A DNA stretch of 42,576 nt. Origin: Microvirga sp. KLBC 81. Lineage in GTDB: Bacteria > Pseudomonadota > Alphaproteobacteria > Rhizobiales > Beijerinckiaceae. Positions 1 through 8,015 of the stretch are shown piece by piece. The number at the start of each line of letters is the position of its first letter. Position 1 is the stretch's first letter. Under the pieces are notes generated by a model that saw nothing but the letters and a program-made list of their open reading frames with translations, had not been told where the DNA came from and ran no database searches. The stretch is taken from NCBI RefSeq assembly GCF_003075415.1, contig NZ_QDAH01000049.1, positions 1-42,576 on the forward strand. The letters are read 5' to 3'. The position numbers and the translations under genes are program-made.

Positions 1-408
1 AGTTCGCCATTCTCTTCGACGGCCGCTTCAGGCCGGTTTGATGAACCCGGCCCTTACACGGAAATTCCGACAGTCCCCGCGCCGACGCCCGGCACCATCG
101 CTGACATCAGCATGGCTCTGCCGCTGCTTCGCGCGGTGACAACGCCCAAGCGCCTGATCGGCGACAAGGCTTATGATGGGGACAGCCTGCGCCGCAGGCT
201 CAAGGAGCGCCGCATCAAGGCGGTCATTCCCTCCTCAGCCAACCACACCATGCCATATCCGCTCGATCGCACAGCCTATCGCCGGCGCAACCTGATCGAG
301 CGCCTGTTCTGTCGCTTGAAGAACTGGCGGCGCATTGCAACACGCTACGACCGGCTGGCCCGCAGCGACCTCGCGGACCTCGCGCTCATCGCCGTCACAA
401 CCGAGTGA
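1..408 (+). pseudogene. IS5-family (IS427-like) transposase, C-terminal remnant
   Basis: The reading frame is open from the window edge to the stop at 406-408; an in-frame ATG lies at 112. From about position 88 it reads as the second half of an IS5-type DDE transposase: a TPG..ADI..ALPLL segment, GDKAYD (second catalytic Asp), then RRNLIERLFCRLKNWRRIATRYD, which carries the catalytic Glu and the conserved arginine/lysine tail. The N-terminal half and first Asp are absent from the window, and the residues before position 88 do not look like transposase. The usual hydrophobic C-terminal tail is replaced by a short VTTE end. It is therefore probably an inactive fragment, although the missing part could lie beyond the left edge. 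The family assignment is fairly secure; the exact IS cannot be named. Confidence 0.75.
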
Positions 409-454
409 AGCAAATGCGTCCTCTACCTAGGTAGGGATGATTCCATAACCTGAA

Positions 455-1669
455 TCATGCTTTCGATTTGAAGGGTCTCTTAGCTATCGAGTAAAACCCT
501 CTCACGAGAGGGTATGCCCAAGCAAGCCAGTCAGGAAGATCGACTAAGTGGTAGATCTCGAGCCCGACCGATGCTCTATCCCTAAAGATGTATCGCATGC
601 GGTTCGAAAACTGATCGTGTATCATCCAGTTGAAGCGTTTGATTTGGAAGGATGTCTCGATGTGCTGGGGGGCAAACTTGCTCTCTGTGATTTGCGCGAC
701 CAGAGCCTGACAAGTGCGATCGGCATCTATGGCTTGGCGAACGACATCCGGGATTGAAGAATCTAACATCCGATTAGCCAAAGCGCAGCCTAGCAAAACC
801 ATCCGGAGAAGGCCGCTGCTTCGCGCACGCCCTAGAACAATATCCCAATCGAGACTTGGATGGGATCTTTCGAACTCAGAGACATCAGAGATCCAAACGA
901 GGCGTTTCCATCTTTCCTTCGAGCGATGCAATCCAAGCAGGATAAACGCGTCCTCTGCCGAAGGAGTCTGAATGCTACGCTCCGCTAGGAGCAGGGGGGA
1001 GGACCGCTGAAAGACATCGACAGTATGGAATTCTGCAACAAAACTGCGTGGAGCGAATGTCCAGTGTGGCTCTACGGGCGTTAACTCTTCAGCGAAACAG
1101 ATATCCTGACCTGTATCGCGGTAAAAAGACAGCAGACGGCGTTTTCTCAATCCGCTCGTTCTTGATCTGTGCCCGAGACTTGCGAGAACCGCCATCGTCG
1201 GCTCGATATCTTGTTCTCGAATTAGGATATCCAGGTCTCGGAACCCTCGGAGATGAACGCCTCCGTATGCTGCTTGCGCCAGCACGGGCCCTTTGAAGGG
1301 CATAGCGGCGATACCCGCATTACTCAAAGCGCCGAGGATCTGAAAAAGCTGTTGTATCGCGGAAGCATTTCTTCGCTGTTGGCTGGCGAGAAACTCCGAC
1401 GCTACTGACTGCAGATCAGGAGGCAGTAGATCTCCAGCATCTTGCAAGAGGTGGTGGCATAACAATCCAGCCGTTCCATGCACCAGGGCAGATTCCACTA
1501 TGTCCGCCCAATTAGCGCCATTCTGTAGGCCGCTCCGCAGACGCAGGCGCCCCGCATCAGAAAGGTGAGTACTTGCAGTTGCCAAGAGAATGCCGGCTTC
1601 AACAGAATTTAGGCCCGCCATGGTTGGAAACTTACGGTTGGTTTCATTGCCCCTCACGTAATGTGCCAC
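455..1669 (-). CDS. Nucleotidyltransferase-like protein (NTP_transf_5 type)
   Basis: 404-aa protein resembling the uncharacterised nucleotidyltransferase family NTP_transf_5. These proteins are often found beside capsule, exopolysaccharide or peptide-modification genes; the substrate is unknown. Around residues 123-150 it shows PFKGPVLA..Y, then LRGFRDLDILI, where R-D-L-D (about residues 144-147) is the polymerase-beta-like metal-binding motif. The rest is helical with no membrane segment. The first codon used here is GTG at 1669, but the best Shine-Dalgarno (AGGAG, about 10 nt upstream) favours the GTG at 1657, and an ATG at 1621 is also possible. The gene stands alone next to a transposase fragment and has lower GC than the operons further right, which suggests it was acquired horizontally. 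The family call is fairly sure; the function is not known. Confidence 0.72.
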   Translation of the reverse strand: MAHYVRGNETNRKFPTMAGLNSVEAGILLATASTHLSDAGRLRLRSGLQNGANWADIVESALVHGTAGLLCHHLLQDAGDLLPPDLQSVASEFLASQQRRNASAIQQLFQILGALSNAGIAAMPFKGPVLAQAAYGGVHLRGFRDLDILIREQDIEPTMAVLASLGHRSRTSGLRKRRLLSFYRDTGQDICFAEELTPVEPHWTFAPRSFVAEFHTVDVFQRSSPLLLAERSIQTPSAEDAFILLGLHRSKERWKRLVWISDVSEFERSHPSLDWDIVLGRARSSGLLRMVLLGCALANRMLDSSIPDVVRQAIDADRTCQALVAQITESKFAPQHIETSFQIKRFNWMIHDQFSNRMRYIFRDRASVGLEIYHLVDLPDWLAWAYPLVRGFYSIAKRPFKSKA

Positions 1670-2249
1670 TCCTGGCCAGTTAAGCTAACTCAGATCAACA
1701 GCCGCTAGCCGACATCACTTCCCTGCCGCGCGATGAGGCGGATATCGTGCACATTATCCGTATTGCAAAGCAACCAATCCAGATGTGAGCTTGGAGAGGT
1801 TCCAAACGGAATTGAAGATGGCGTCGGAGTGGAGTGGCAAATAGGAGCAAGCGTCACGCTGCATTGAAGGCTTTGAAGGTTATGAAGGCGTGTGATTTGC
1901 ATATGTGGAAGCGACATCAATTATACTCGACAGCCGATACTGCTTGCCGCCAGGAGATGTTGAATGCGCCGAGGTCACGGTTAGAATGGTATTGATCTCG
2001 CCCGATGGACAGACTGCCTTCACAAGGTAGACCAGGGAGACGCTTTCCATCGTGTTCGTGGTGATCACGACGAAGACATGGGAAGTGGCCAGTCGATCAA
2101 CTCTTTAATAGAGACGAGGGCGAAATTCCTGTGATATCAGGAGCCACTGGCATCGTATTGCAATAATTGATGCGAAGCCTCGATCAAGGTCTGATATTCA
2201 AGCCCGGTCGTGGTTTTCTCGTTGGCGAAACAGGCTCATAGATTATGCC
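1670..2249. other. Gene-poor stretch, nothing recognised
   Basis: No open frame here has convincing start signals or protein-like composition, and there is no tRNA-like or strong terminator structure. Base composition is lower in GC than the operon regions. It is probably eroded accessory DNA. Confidence 0.5.
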
Positions 2250-2516
2250 TCAGCGCTCTCGTGGCGCCAGATCAAGAGATCGGCTCCACACGCCATTGGT
2301 GGCAGCTTCCTGAGATCTTCGTCCCTCTACAATCATCTGCCTCCATGCGACTTGAACAGCTGCTTCAACCTTGTTTCGATTCTGGATTTCATCGGATGTA
2401 AGCAGGCCACATCGTATAAAATATGCAATGTCTTCCCAGGAGATATTTACATGTGGCCGGTATACGATGCCGGCGTTGCGCCGTTCTCGGAATGCTCTTG
2501 TTCTTGCGGTGCTCAT
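2250..2516 (-). CDS. Small hypothetical protein, possible DNA-associated
   Basis: 88-aa basic protein starting with STARTRAFRERRNAG, then a segment with WEDIAYFIRCGLLTSDEIQNRNKVEAAVQ. This layout (a short Arg-rich N-terminus followed by a helix ending in 'GLL..DE..nr..v..Av') recalls small alphaproteobacterial and phage-associated proteins of unknown function. A GGAGG lies 13 nt upstream of the ATG, which is rather far. No membrane segment or signal peptide is seen. It stands alone in gene-poor DNA, so it may be real or a remnant; no function can be given. Confidence 0.45.
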   Translation of the reverse strand: MSTARTRAFRERRNAGIVYRPHVNISWEDIAYFIRCGLLTSDEIQNRNKVEAAVQVAWRQMIVEGRRSQEAATNGVWSRSLDLAPRER

Positions 2517-3092
2517 CTTTCGTCATCAACCTCCATGTGATTGCCGGCACTGAGGTCTCAGAGACCTCTTGAGTGCAGAATCTAGGCATACGCGTGCCGG
2601 TTCGAATGCCGGAAGTTCGACCCTAAATGTATCTTAACTGAGCATTGAGCCTTGCCCCTTTGATAGGCTTTGAGCGGATGAGACGATATCGAAAGTGGGT
2701 CTGTGCTTGCAGTCATATCCGTGCTGAACATGCGTAACACATCCGAGGATGAGTGCCGTGGAGGAAGAATTTTAGATACAAATCTCATCACAGGCTCATG
2801 TCTGCAACCTGCTCAATACGATTACTTCTTACGCTCAAGAGAACCATTGGCGAGCCAACTATGGCATAGGCAGAATGCTGGAGGTATAGCCCGATGTAGG
2901 TAAAGACAGGGACAATCCATATCGGGTCCCGCAATCGCGCCCCCTCGAATACCTAGAAAGAAGGCTATCGGCGGGATTGTCAGGCGAGGGCGCCGAGACA
3001 TAAGTGATTTAGGTCTGCACTTGTCAAACCAATTCAATGGCGCGGTTCGTTCATTAGATCATGCGCAAGGACAGTGAGGCCACGCCTCACCT
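2517..3092. other. Intergenic stretch, nothing recognised
   Basis: Only short unsupported frames occur on both strands. No RNA gene, terminator or known regulatory structure is apparent before the repeat at about 3093. Confidence 0.45.
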
Positions 3093-3207
3093 AGCGCATC
3101 GTGCGGCCCCGGAGATCCGCGTCAGCGAAAAGTGGATCCGGTTTTGCGCTCTACAGCATCGGATCGAACTTCAGAAGTGCAAGTCCACTTTTCACGTCCA
3201 ATGCTCT
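3093..3207. repeat. Mosaic intergenic repeat, copy A
   Basis: This segment shares two modules with the segment at 15225-15360. Module beta has GCATCGTGCGG, TCCGCGTCAGCGAAAA and GTGGATCCGGTTTT. Module alpha, read on the minus strand, has GGACGTGAAAAGTGGA followed by TTGCACTT and CCGATGCTGT. Each module ends in GCATCG/CGATGC-type arms and can fold. The two copies have the modules in a different relative order and orientation, as expected for a mosaic palindromic repeat family dispersed in intergenic DNA. The family name is not known to me. Confidence 0.7.
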
Positions 3208-3270
3208 AGCCGGCGTGGTTCAGCGCTGTGTGGGTTTCAGGCAGAGAGCGGCTGAGAGTGTTGCCGGCTA

Positions 3271-3459
3271 TCAGGCGTGTGAGGAGCTTGCCTTCTTCGC
3301 TTCTGAAGTTCGTGCAGTCAGGAGAACAGCCACAAGAAGGGCTAACAGGCTTCCACCGAATGGGGCCCCGATCAGCGCGATGGCCGCACCCAGGGGCCAA
3401 AGGGCCCCAAGAGTAGCCGCTGCTCCGATCAGAGCACTCACCATGAACACCAAAACCAT
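3271..3459 (-). CDS. Small two-helix membrane protein, hypothetical
   Basis: 62-aa protein composed almost entirely of two hydrophobic helices (about residues 2-22 and 27-52) separated by a short PLGAAI turn, with a short charged tail containing EAKK. It is predicted to sit in the inner membrane. The ATG at 3459 was preferred over one at 3486 because an AAGAGA ribosome binding site lies about 8 nt upstream. A TATAAT hexamer lies further upstream, with TCCACA 16 bp before it, which would make a plausible promoter. There is no recognisable family and no operon partner. It could be a chance hydrophobic frame, but the start signals and promoter make it worth keeping. Confidence 0.45.
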   Translation of the reverse strand: MVLVFMVSALIGAAATLGALWPLGAAIALIGAPFGGSLLALLVAVLLTARTSEAKKASSSHA

Positions 3460-3826
3460 TTTGAAATCTCTTTGGCAGTACCTCATAGGGATTATAGCCC
3501 CATCAACGGGCCTGTGGAAAGTAAAGATTATGGTCCAAGAATGAGCCGAGGCTCCTTAAGATCATCTGTGCGGAGACAGTAAGGAGTCATCCGTCTCTAT
3601 AGTATTCTAAAGCGCTGGCAGCTCATGGGCCAATGCGGCAGCCTGTATGGCCTGCATCCGATTTGTGGTCCTTCGAAGGTAGAAGCGGCCTCGATAGGGA
3701 AGGCCTGTAAACCCGCATTATCCTCCCGGTCCTGGGTCAGGGCTCCTATGGAGCGGGTCGTCCGGCGATGAAGGGCCCAGGGCAGGCCCTCCAGTGAAAG
3801 CTCTTTGGTGATGGGGTGTGGTGGTT
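3460..3826. other. Intergenic stretch with a weak promoter-like site
   Basis: Apart from the TATAAT-like site (about 3496-3501, minus strand) for the small membrane protein, nothing is recognised. A frame of about 77 codons on the minus strand at 3597-3830 has no supporting signals or similarity I know. Confidence 0.4.
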
Positions 3827-4165
3827 TCACTCCCGGCCGTTCACTTCGGCAAGCGGGGTAATATCAGCAGAGGCAGGCTTCTTGGGGGTGGCTTTGTGCT
3901 TTTCGGGGTTCCTGTCGCTCTTCTGGGCCTTTTCCTTTGAAGCCTTCTTCGCATCAGCGGAGACCGAGCGCTCCATCGACTTGACGTTCTTGCGGATGGC
4001 CTTGAGGCCCCCTTGAACAGCCTTCAGGAGATCCTCCGTTGCCGAGCCGGGCTCTGACTGAGCAACAAGCTTGGTGAGGGTGCGTTCGAGCTTTTCGCCG
4101 CGCTGCACGGCTTTCGCCATAAGTGCGGACAGTTTTTGAAGTGAATCTTTATCGGTCTTCGCCAT
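3827..4165 (-). CDS. Small lysine-rich hypothetical protein
   Basis: 112-aa protein. Residues 5-75 form amphipathic helices (KLSALMAKAVQRGEKLERTL and following), likely coiled coil. The C-terminal 40 residues are disordered and rich in Lys, Ala and Pro (KKASKEKAQKS, ATPKKPAS), resembling the basic tails of small DNA- or RNA-binding proteins. The ATG at 4165 was chosen because GGGGAAG lies just upstream; a longer frame to 4207 has no such signal. It lies downstream of the carbohydrate operon on the same strand but 76 bp away, so cotranscription is possible but not shown. Composition suggests nucleic-acid association; the function is unknown. Confidence 0.6.
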   Translation of the reverse strand: MAKTDKDSLQKLSALMAKAVQRGEKLERTLTKLVAQSEPGSATEDLLKAVQGGLKAIRKNVKSMERSVSADAKKASKEKAQKSDRNPEKHKATPKKPASADITPLAEVNGRE

Positions 4166-4241
4166 CTGGCTTCCCCATCGAATGACGGGGGAGGGATAAC
4201 AGACCAATACTGTGCCGCCTAATGAAGTTTATACGACAGTT

Positions 4242-4895
4242 TTATGACAGCCTTATCGAGCAGCCCAGAGCATCCCACGCCTGAAAAATCGTACGCATCT
4301 CCGGCACCTCGAACTCCTTCGCCGCATGTCCGAGGGAACTGTAGAAGACACGGCCCCGACCATGGCGGCGCTTCCAGACGACCGGCATGACGACACCTTC
4401 GATCCATAGTGGGTGCTCTCCGGAGAAGGTTGTCGTTGCCAGCACCTCGTTCGAAGGATCGACGTGCATGTAGTATTGCTCGGAGTGGTAATCGAAGTCC
4501 TGTATGCCCTGCATGATTGGATCATCGGGTCGGGTCACATTGACCCGATAATCGATGATGTTGCCGGGGTGGGCGACCCATTGGCCGCCGCACATGAACT
4601 GGTACTCGACGGCTTCACGAAAGGCGTCTCCCATCCCGCCATGATAACCCGCTAGGCCCGCGCCTTCGCGCACAGCCTGGGAGAGATTGGCCACCTCATC
4701 TTTCTCGATCTTTGACATGGTGTAGATTGGGACGATGAGGCTAAGTTGCGCGAGGTTTGGATCGGCGAACGCCTTGGTGGAGGTTTCCATGCGGACCTTG
4801 AAGCCGTCCTCTTCCAGCATGCTGGCGATGATGCCGGCGCATTGCTCCGGCTCAAGCCCGCTCCAGCCACCTCAGACGATCAGTGCCTCGCGCAT
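4242..4895 (-). pseudogene. ThuA-domain protein, interrupted by in-frame TGA
   Basis: ThuA-like (trehalose utilisation) domain protein of the class I glutamine amidotransferase-like fold. Members occur with Gfo/Idh/MocA dehydrogenases and sugar ABC transporters. The ATG at 4895 has a GAGGGAG ribosome binding site 7-8 nt upstream and sits 13 nt after the upstream dehydrogenase stop. Codon 8 (4874-4872) is TGA where I expect TGG: the reading is MREALIV-stop-GGWSGLEPEQC and then continues uninterrupted to the stop at 4242. Downstream the family hallmarks GYHGGMGDAFREAVEYQF, GGQWVAHPG and YYMHVDPSNEV are intact, so everything except this codon looks functional. The only downstream in-frame ATG (4820) would remove the first beta strand and the GGW loop. 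It may be a recent null allele, a sequencing error or, less likely, a readthrough product. Confidence 0.85.
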
Positions 4896-4908
4896 TCAGG
4901 CTGCTCCC

Positions 4909-6087
4909 TCAGGCTGCAGATGCGGTTTGAGGAAGGCCTTTCCAGAGTTCGGCCGCATCGCCCTCGTCGAGAACGGCCGGGCGCTCCAACGTAGTCGTGA
5001 TTGCCTTCGGCTGGCTCGTGGCAGCGCCTTCCAGGATGGAATGCATGACCTCGAGGACGTGAAGCCCAAGGCGTCCGCTGGAGCGGTGCGGCGTGCCACG
5101 CAGGGCGGCGCTGGCGAGATCGGCCAGACCAAGGGCACGATAATTGGCACGCGTCGGTACATCGGGCGCCCAGTTCGGTGAGCGCCAGTTGGGAGCGCCG
5201 AGGGGCATGGTGCTTGAGTCCAGCGTACGCCAATCGCTACCACGCTCGGTTATCTCCACATGACCACCGAAGAAGTTCGGATCCGGCACACGAAGGGATC
5301 CCTCCGTTCCGTAAAACTCGATGGCCGGGTGCCCGTGCTTCCACACGTCCCAGCTCATGCACAAAGTAACCTGGGCTCCGGAAGCGAATTCCAGGAGCGC
5401 CATGACATTGGTGGGCGTCTCGACGGTGATGCGATCCCCCTTTCTGGGGGAGGCTTCCGTCGTCACGATGCGCTCGGGAAAACCGATGCTCGCCATGGCG
5501 AAGACGCGCTTGACAGGGCCGATCAGGTTCACGAGCGTGCTCAGATAATACGGAGCCATGTCGAAGATCGGACCGCCGCCCGGCTTGAAGAAAAATTCCG
5601 GATCGGGGTGCCAATGCTCCATGCCGTGCGACATCAGGAAGGCCGTTCCCGACAGGATCCGTCCCACGGAACCGTCATCGATGAGGTTGCGTGCGAGGCG
5701 CCCGCCTGCGCCCAGGAAGGTATCGGGTGCGCACCCAAGAAGGAGGCCGCGGGCTTCCGCCTCATCCACCAGCTTGCGGCCTTGCTCGAAATCGACGGCA
5801 AGCGGCTTTTCTGAGAACACGTGCTTGCCGGCGTTCAGCGCTGCAAGCGATACGCCGAAATGAGCACTTGGGATCGTGAGATTGACCACGAGGTTAATGT
5901 CGTCGCGGGACAGAAGCTGGTCAACGGACATCGCTTCGATGCCATGGCGGGACGCCTGGGCCTGGGCCACTTCGGGCCGCATGTCCGCGCAGGCACGCAG
6001 CGAGAGACCGCGATAGGCTGGAATATTCTGCAGGTAAATGCCGGAGATGTTGCCGCAGCCGATAATGCCGACGTTCAGGGTATCCAT
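4909..6087 (-). CDS. Gfo/Idh/MocA-family NAD(P)-dependent dehydrogenase (operon member)
   Basis: 392-aa cytoplasmic oxidoreductase. The Rossmann domain opens with VGIIGCGNISG (GxG at residues 10-12) and carries the family EKPLA motif at 93-97, whose Lys is the usual catalytic residue. The C-terminal alpha/beta domain has GGGPIFDMAPYYL with the conserved Asp and Tyr. The start at 6087 gives the correct N-terminus and follows the isomerase stop by 5 nt, with GAGGA about 10 nt upstream; the frame is open further upstream but there it only shadows the isomerase gene. Members oxidise a sugar hydroxyl, often C3 of glucosides, with NAD(P). Its position between the isomerase and ThuA genes in a sugar-transport operon resembles ThuB in rhizobial thu operons. 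Family certain; substrate unknown. Confidence 0.93.
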   Translation of the reverse strand: MDTLNVGIIGCGNISGIYLQNIPAYRGLSLRACADMRPEVAQAQASRHGIEAMSVDQLLSRDDINLVVNLTIPSAHFGVSLAALNAGKHVFSEKPLAVDFEQGRKLVDEAEARGLLLGCAPDTFLGAGGRLARNLIDDGSVGRILSGTAFLMSHGMEHWHPDPEFFFKPGGGPIFDMAPYYLSTLVNLIGPVKRVFAMASIGFPERIVTTEASPRKGDRITVETPTNVMALLEFASGAQVTLCMSWDVWKHGHPAIEFYGTEGSLRVPDPNFFGGHVEITERGSDWRTLDSSTMPLGAPNWRSPNWAPDVPTRANYRALGLADLASAALRGTPHRSSGRLGLHVLEVMHSILEGAATSQPKAITTTLERPAVLDEGDAAELWKGLPQTASAA

Positions 6088-6092
6088 GATGA

Positions 6093-6860
6093 TCAATCCT
6101 CGATGGTGCGCAGGAAGGCGAAGCTGGCGCGGGCGGTTTTTTCGGGGTCCGCAGGCTTGTCGTGCTCGACCACCATCCATTGGGCGCCTGCCTCCCGGCA
6201 GGCGCGCCACAAGTCGTGCCAATTCAGAATGCCGGAGCCGACATCGGTCCAGCCGTCCTGGTCCTCGTTCTGCCCAAGGGGTGCGATGTCCTTCACATGG
6301 GCAGCGGTGATCTTGCTGCGGTAACGGTGGATCCACTCCTTCGGATCGACATTGCCGCGTGCGAGCCATGCGACATCCACCTGCCATGCAAGAGGGCTGT
6401 CTCCTGCCGCTTCGAAGATCAGTTCGAGAGCAGTCTGGCTGCCATCCTTCGGTTTCAGCTCCCAATGGTGATTATGATAGCCGAGCCTGACGCCTTGCTC
6501 GTGAAAGCGGTGAGCCATCTCGCCTAGCTCACGCCCGAGGGAGCGCCAGCCATCTGCTTCCATGTCGCGCTGCTCCGGTGGAACAGCCGGCATGAAAAGA
6601 TCCTTGAATCCCAGGGTTCGGCACGCTTCGATGACGCCCTCGGGCTTCTCGCGCAGGGCTGCCAAGCTGACATGGCTCGACGATGCCTTGAGCCCTCTCG
6701 CGTCGAGCTTCGATTTGATGCTTGCGGCATTCTCGAGATGCGAACCAACGGTCTCCACATAGCGATAGCCGGCTTCGGCCACGGCATCGAGAATGCGGTC
6801 GATGTCCTCCAGCGAGCGCAAGGTATAGAGCTGGATGGAAAGAAAGTCTGTGGCGCTCAT
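6093..6860 (-). CDS. Sugar phosphate isomerase/epimerase-like TIM-barrel protein
   Basis: 255-aa AP-endonuclease-2/xylose-isomerase-like TIM barrel. It opens with LSIQLYTLR, and has GYHNHHWEL at 127-135, WQVDVAWLARGN at 159-170 (Asp162), AHVKDI at 187-192 and VEHD at 231-234. These are the usual metal-binding His/Asp/Glu positions of the fold. Relatives isomerise or epimerise sugars, and some cleave 3-keto-glycosides. The ATG at 6860 follows GAGGACC, and the gene lies 72 bp after the ATPase and 5 bp before the dehydrogenase, clearly in one operon. Pairing with a Gfo/Idh/MocA enzyme suggests it acts on a keto-sugar made by the dehydrogenase; that is inference. The fold is certain and the reaction is not. 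Confidence 0.9.
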   Translation of the reverse strand: MSATDFLSIQLYTLRSLEDIDRILDAVAEAGYRYVETVGSHLENAASIKSKLDARGLKASSSHVSLAALREKPEGVIEACRTLGFKDLFMPAVPPEQRDMEADGWRSLGRELGEMAHRFHEQGVRLGYHNHHWELKPKDGSQTALELIFEAAGDSPLAWQVDVAWLARGNVDPKEWIHRYRSKITAAHVKDIAPLGQNEDQDGWTDVGSGILNWHDLWRACREAGAQWMVVEHDKPADPEKTARASFAFLRTIED

Positions 6861-6932
6861 CGGGTCCTCGAGATTTGACGGTAGGGCGAGCAGACGAGGG
6901 GTGTCGTCTCGCAGATCGGGAGATGGTTTGGA

Positions 6933-8012
6933 TCAAAGGCGGTCGCCGGTGTCTGCGGCAAACAGAGAGATTTGTGCGGGGTCGACACCGATGGAGAGAG
7001 CTTCACCACGAGCAGCTCGTTTGCTTCCGCTCGTGCGTACCTGAATGGAGCCCTCGCCATCGCTGCACCAGATGACCGTGTCGGCGCCCATAGGCTCGAC
7101 GATATCAATCTTGAAGCCCGGCCAGGTGCCCGCGCCGGCAACATCGAGATGTTCGGGCCTGACGCCGAGGACAACCTCCTGACCCGGCTGCGGCGTGTCA
7201 GTGAATTGATACCCTGCGAGCGACAAACGACGCTTGCCGGAAACGAACTCTGGGCCGGCGCCGTTGCCTTCGATGCGGCCCTTGATGAAGTTCATCTGCG
7301 GGGAACCCACGAAGCCTGCCACGAAGAGGTTCGCGGGACGGCGATAGATTTCATCCGGGCTCCCGATCTGCTGGACCTTCTGCTCCTTCAGCACCACGAT
7401 CCGGTCGGCCAGGGTCATGGCCTCGATCTGATCGTGCGTCACATAAACCATCGTAGTTTTTCCGAGCCTTGCGTGGAGGCGCTTGATCTCCACGCGCAAC
7501 TCGTTCCTGAGCTTGGCGTCGAGGTTGGACAGCGGCTCATCGAACAGGAACACCGCCGCATCGCGCACGAGCGCCCGACCGATGGCGACGCGCTGGCGCT
7601 GGCCACCGGAAAGCTGATCGGGCCTACGATCCAGCAGATGCGTGATCTGCAGGAGTTCCGCCGCCCGATTGACACGGCGCTCGATCTCAGGCTTCGGCGT
7701 CTTTGCCATCCTGAGGCCGAAGGACATGTTCTCGCGGACGCTCATCCGTGGATAGAGGGCGTAGGACTGGAAGACCATGGCAATGCCGCGGTCTTTGGGC
7801 TCCTCCCAGGTGACATTCTTGCCGCCGATCCAGATCTGGCCCGAGGCGACGTCGAGAAGGCCAGCGATAGCATTGAGGAGAGTCGACTTGCCACAACCGG
7901 AAGGGCCGAGAAGGACGATGAATTCGCCTTCCTCGATATCAAGCGAGAGACCATCGAAAACGCGGAAAGCCTCGAAGGCAACGGTGACATCACGAACTGA
8001 AACAGCAGACAT
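6933..8012 (-). CDS. Carbohydrate ABC transporter ATPase (MalK/UgpC type)
   Basis: 359-aa ATPase with an N-terminal nucleotide-binding domain and a C-terminal TOBE regulatory domain. Walker A GPSGCGKST is at 36-44, Q-loop Gln82, signature LSGGQRQR at 134-141, Walker B VFLFDEP at 154-160 and switch His193 in VTHDQ. The C-terminal half contains VLGVRPEHL, typical of the TOBE domain of sugar importers. The ATG at 8012 is preceded by AAGGGATAA and lies 3 nt after the second permease stop. It powers uptake together with the two permeases and the binding protein encoded upstream in the same operon. Family certain; substrate probably a mono- or disaccharide. Confidence 0.95.
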   Translation of the reverse strand: MSAVSVRDVTVAFEAFRVFDGLSLDIEEGEFIVLLGPSGCGKSTLLNAIAGLLDVASGQIWIGGKNVTWEEPKDRGIAMVFQSYALYPRMSVRENMSFGLRMAKTPKPEIERRVNRAAELLQITHLLDRRPDQLSGGQRQRVAIGRALVRDAAVFLFDEPLSNLDAKLRNELRVEIKRLHARLGKTTMVYVTHDQIEAMTLADRIVVLKEQKVQQIGSPDEIYRRPANLFVAGFVGSPQMNFIKGRIEGNGAGPEFVSGKRRLSLAGYQFTDTPQPGQEVVLGVRPEHLDVAGAGTWPGFKIDIVEPMGADTVIWCSDGEGSIQVRTSGSKRAARGEALSIGVDPAQISLFAADTGDRL

Positions 8013-8015
8013 GTC

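Noticed and set aside
496..513. ACCCTCTC/GAGAGGGT palindrome that looks like a terminator
   Set aside because: It lies inside the coding sequence of the nucleotidyltransferase-like gene and has too short a loop and no T-run.
3597..3830. 77-codon minus-strand frame
   Set aside because: No ribosome binding site, no family resemblance and no helix-forming pattern; treated as non-coding.
6088..6465. N-terminal extension of the Gfo/Idh/MocA dehydrogenase
   Set aside because: The extra 126 codons only shadow the isomerase gene; the Rossmann start and ribosome binding site fit the ATG at 6087.
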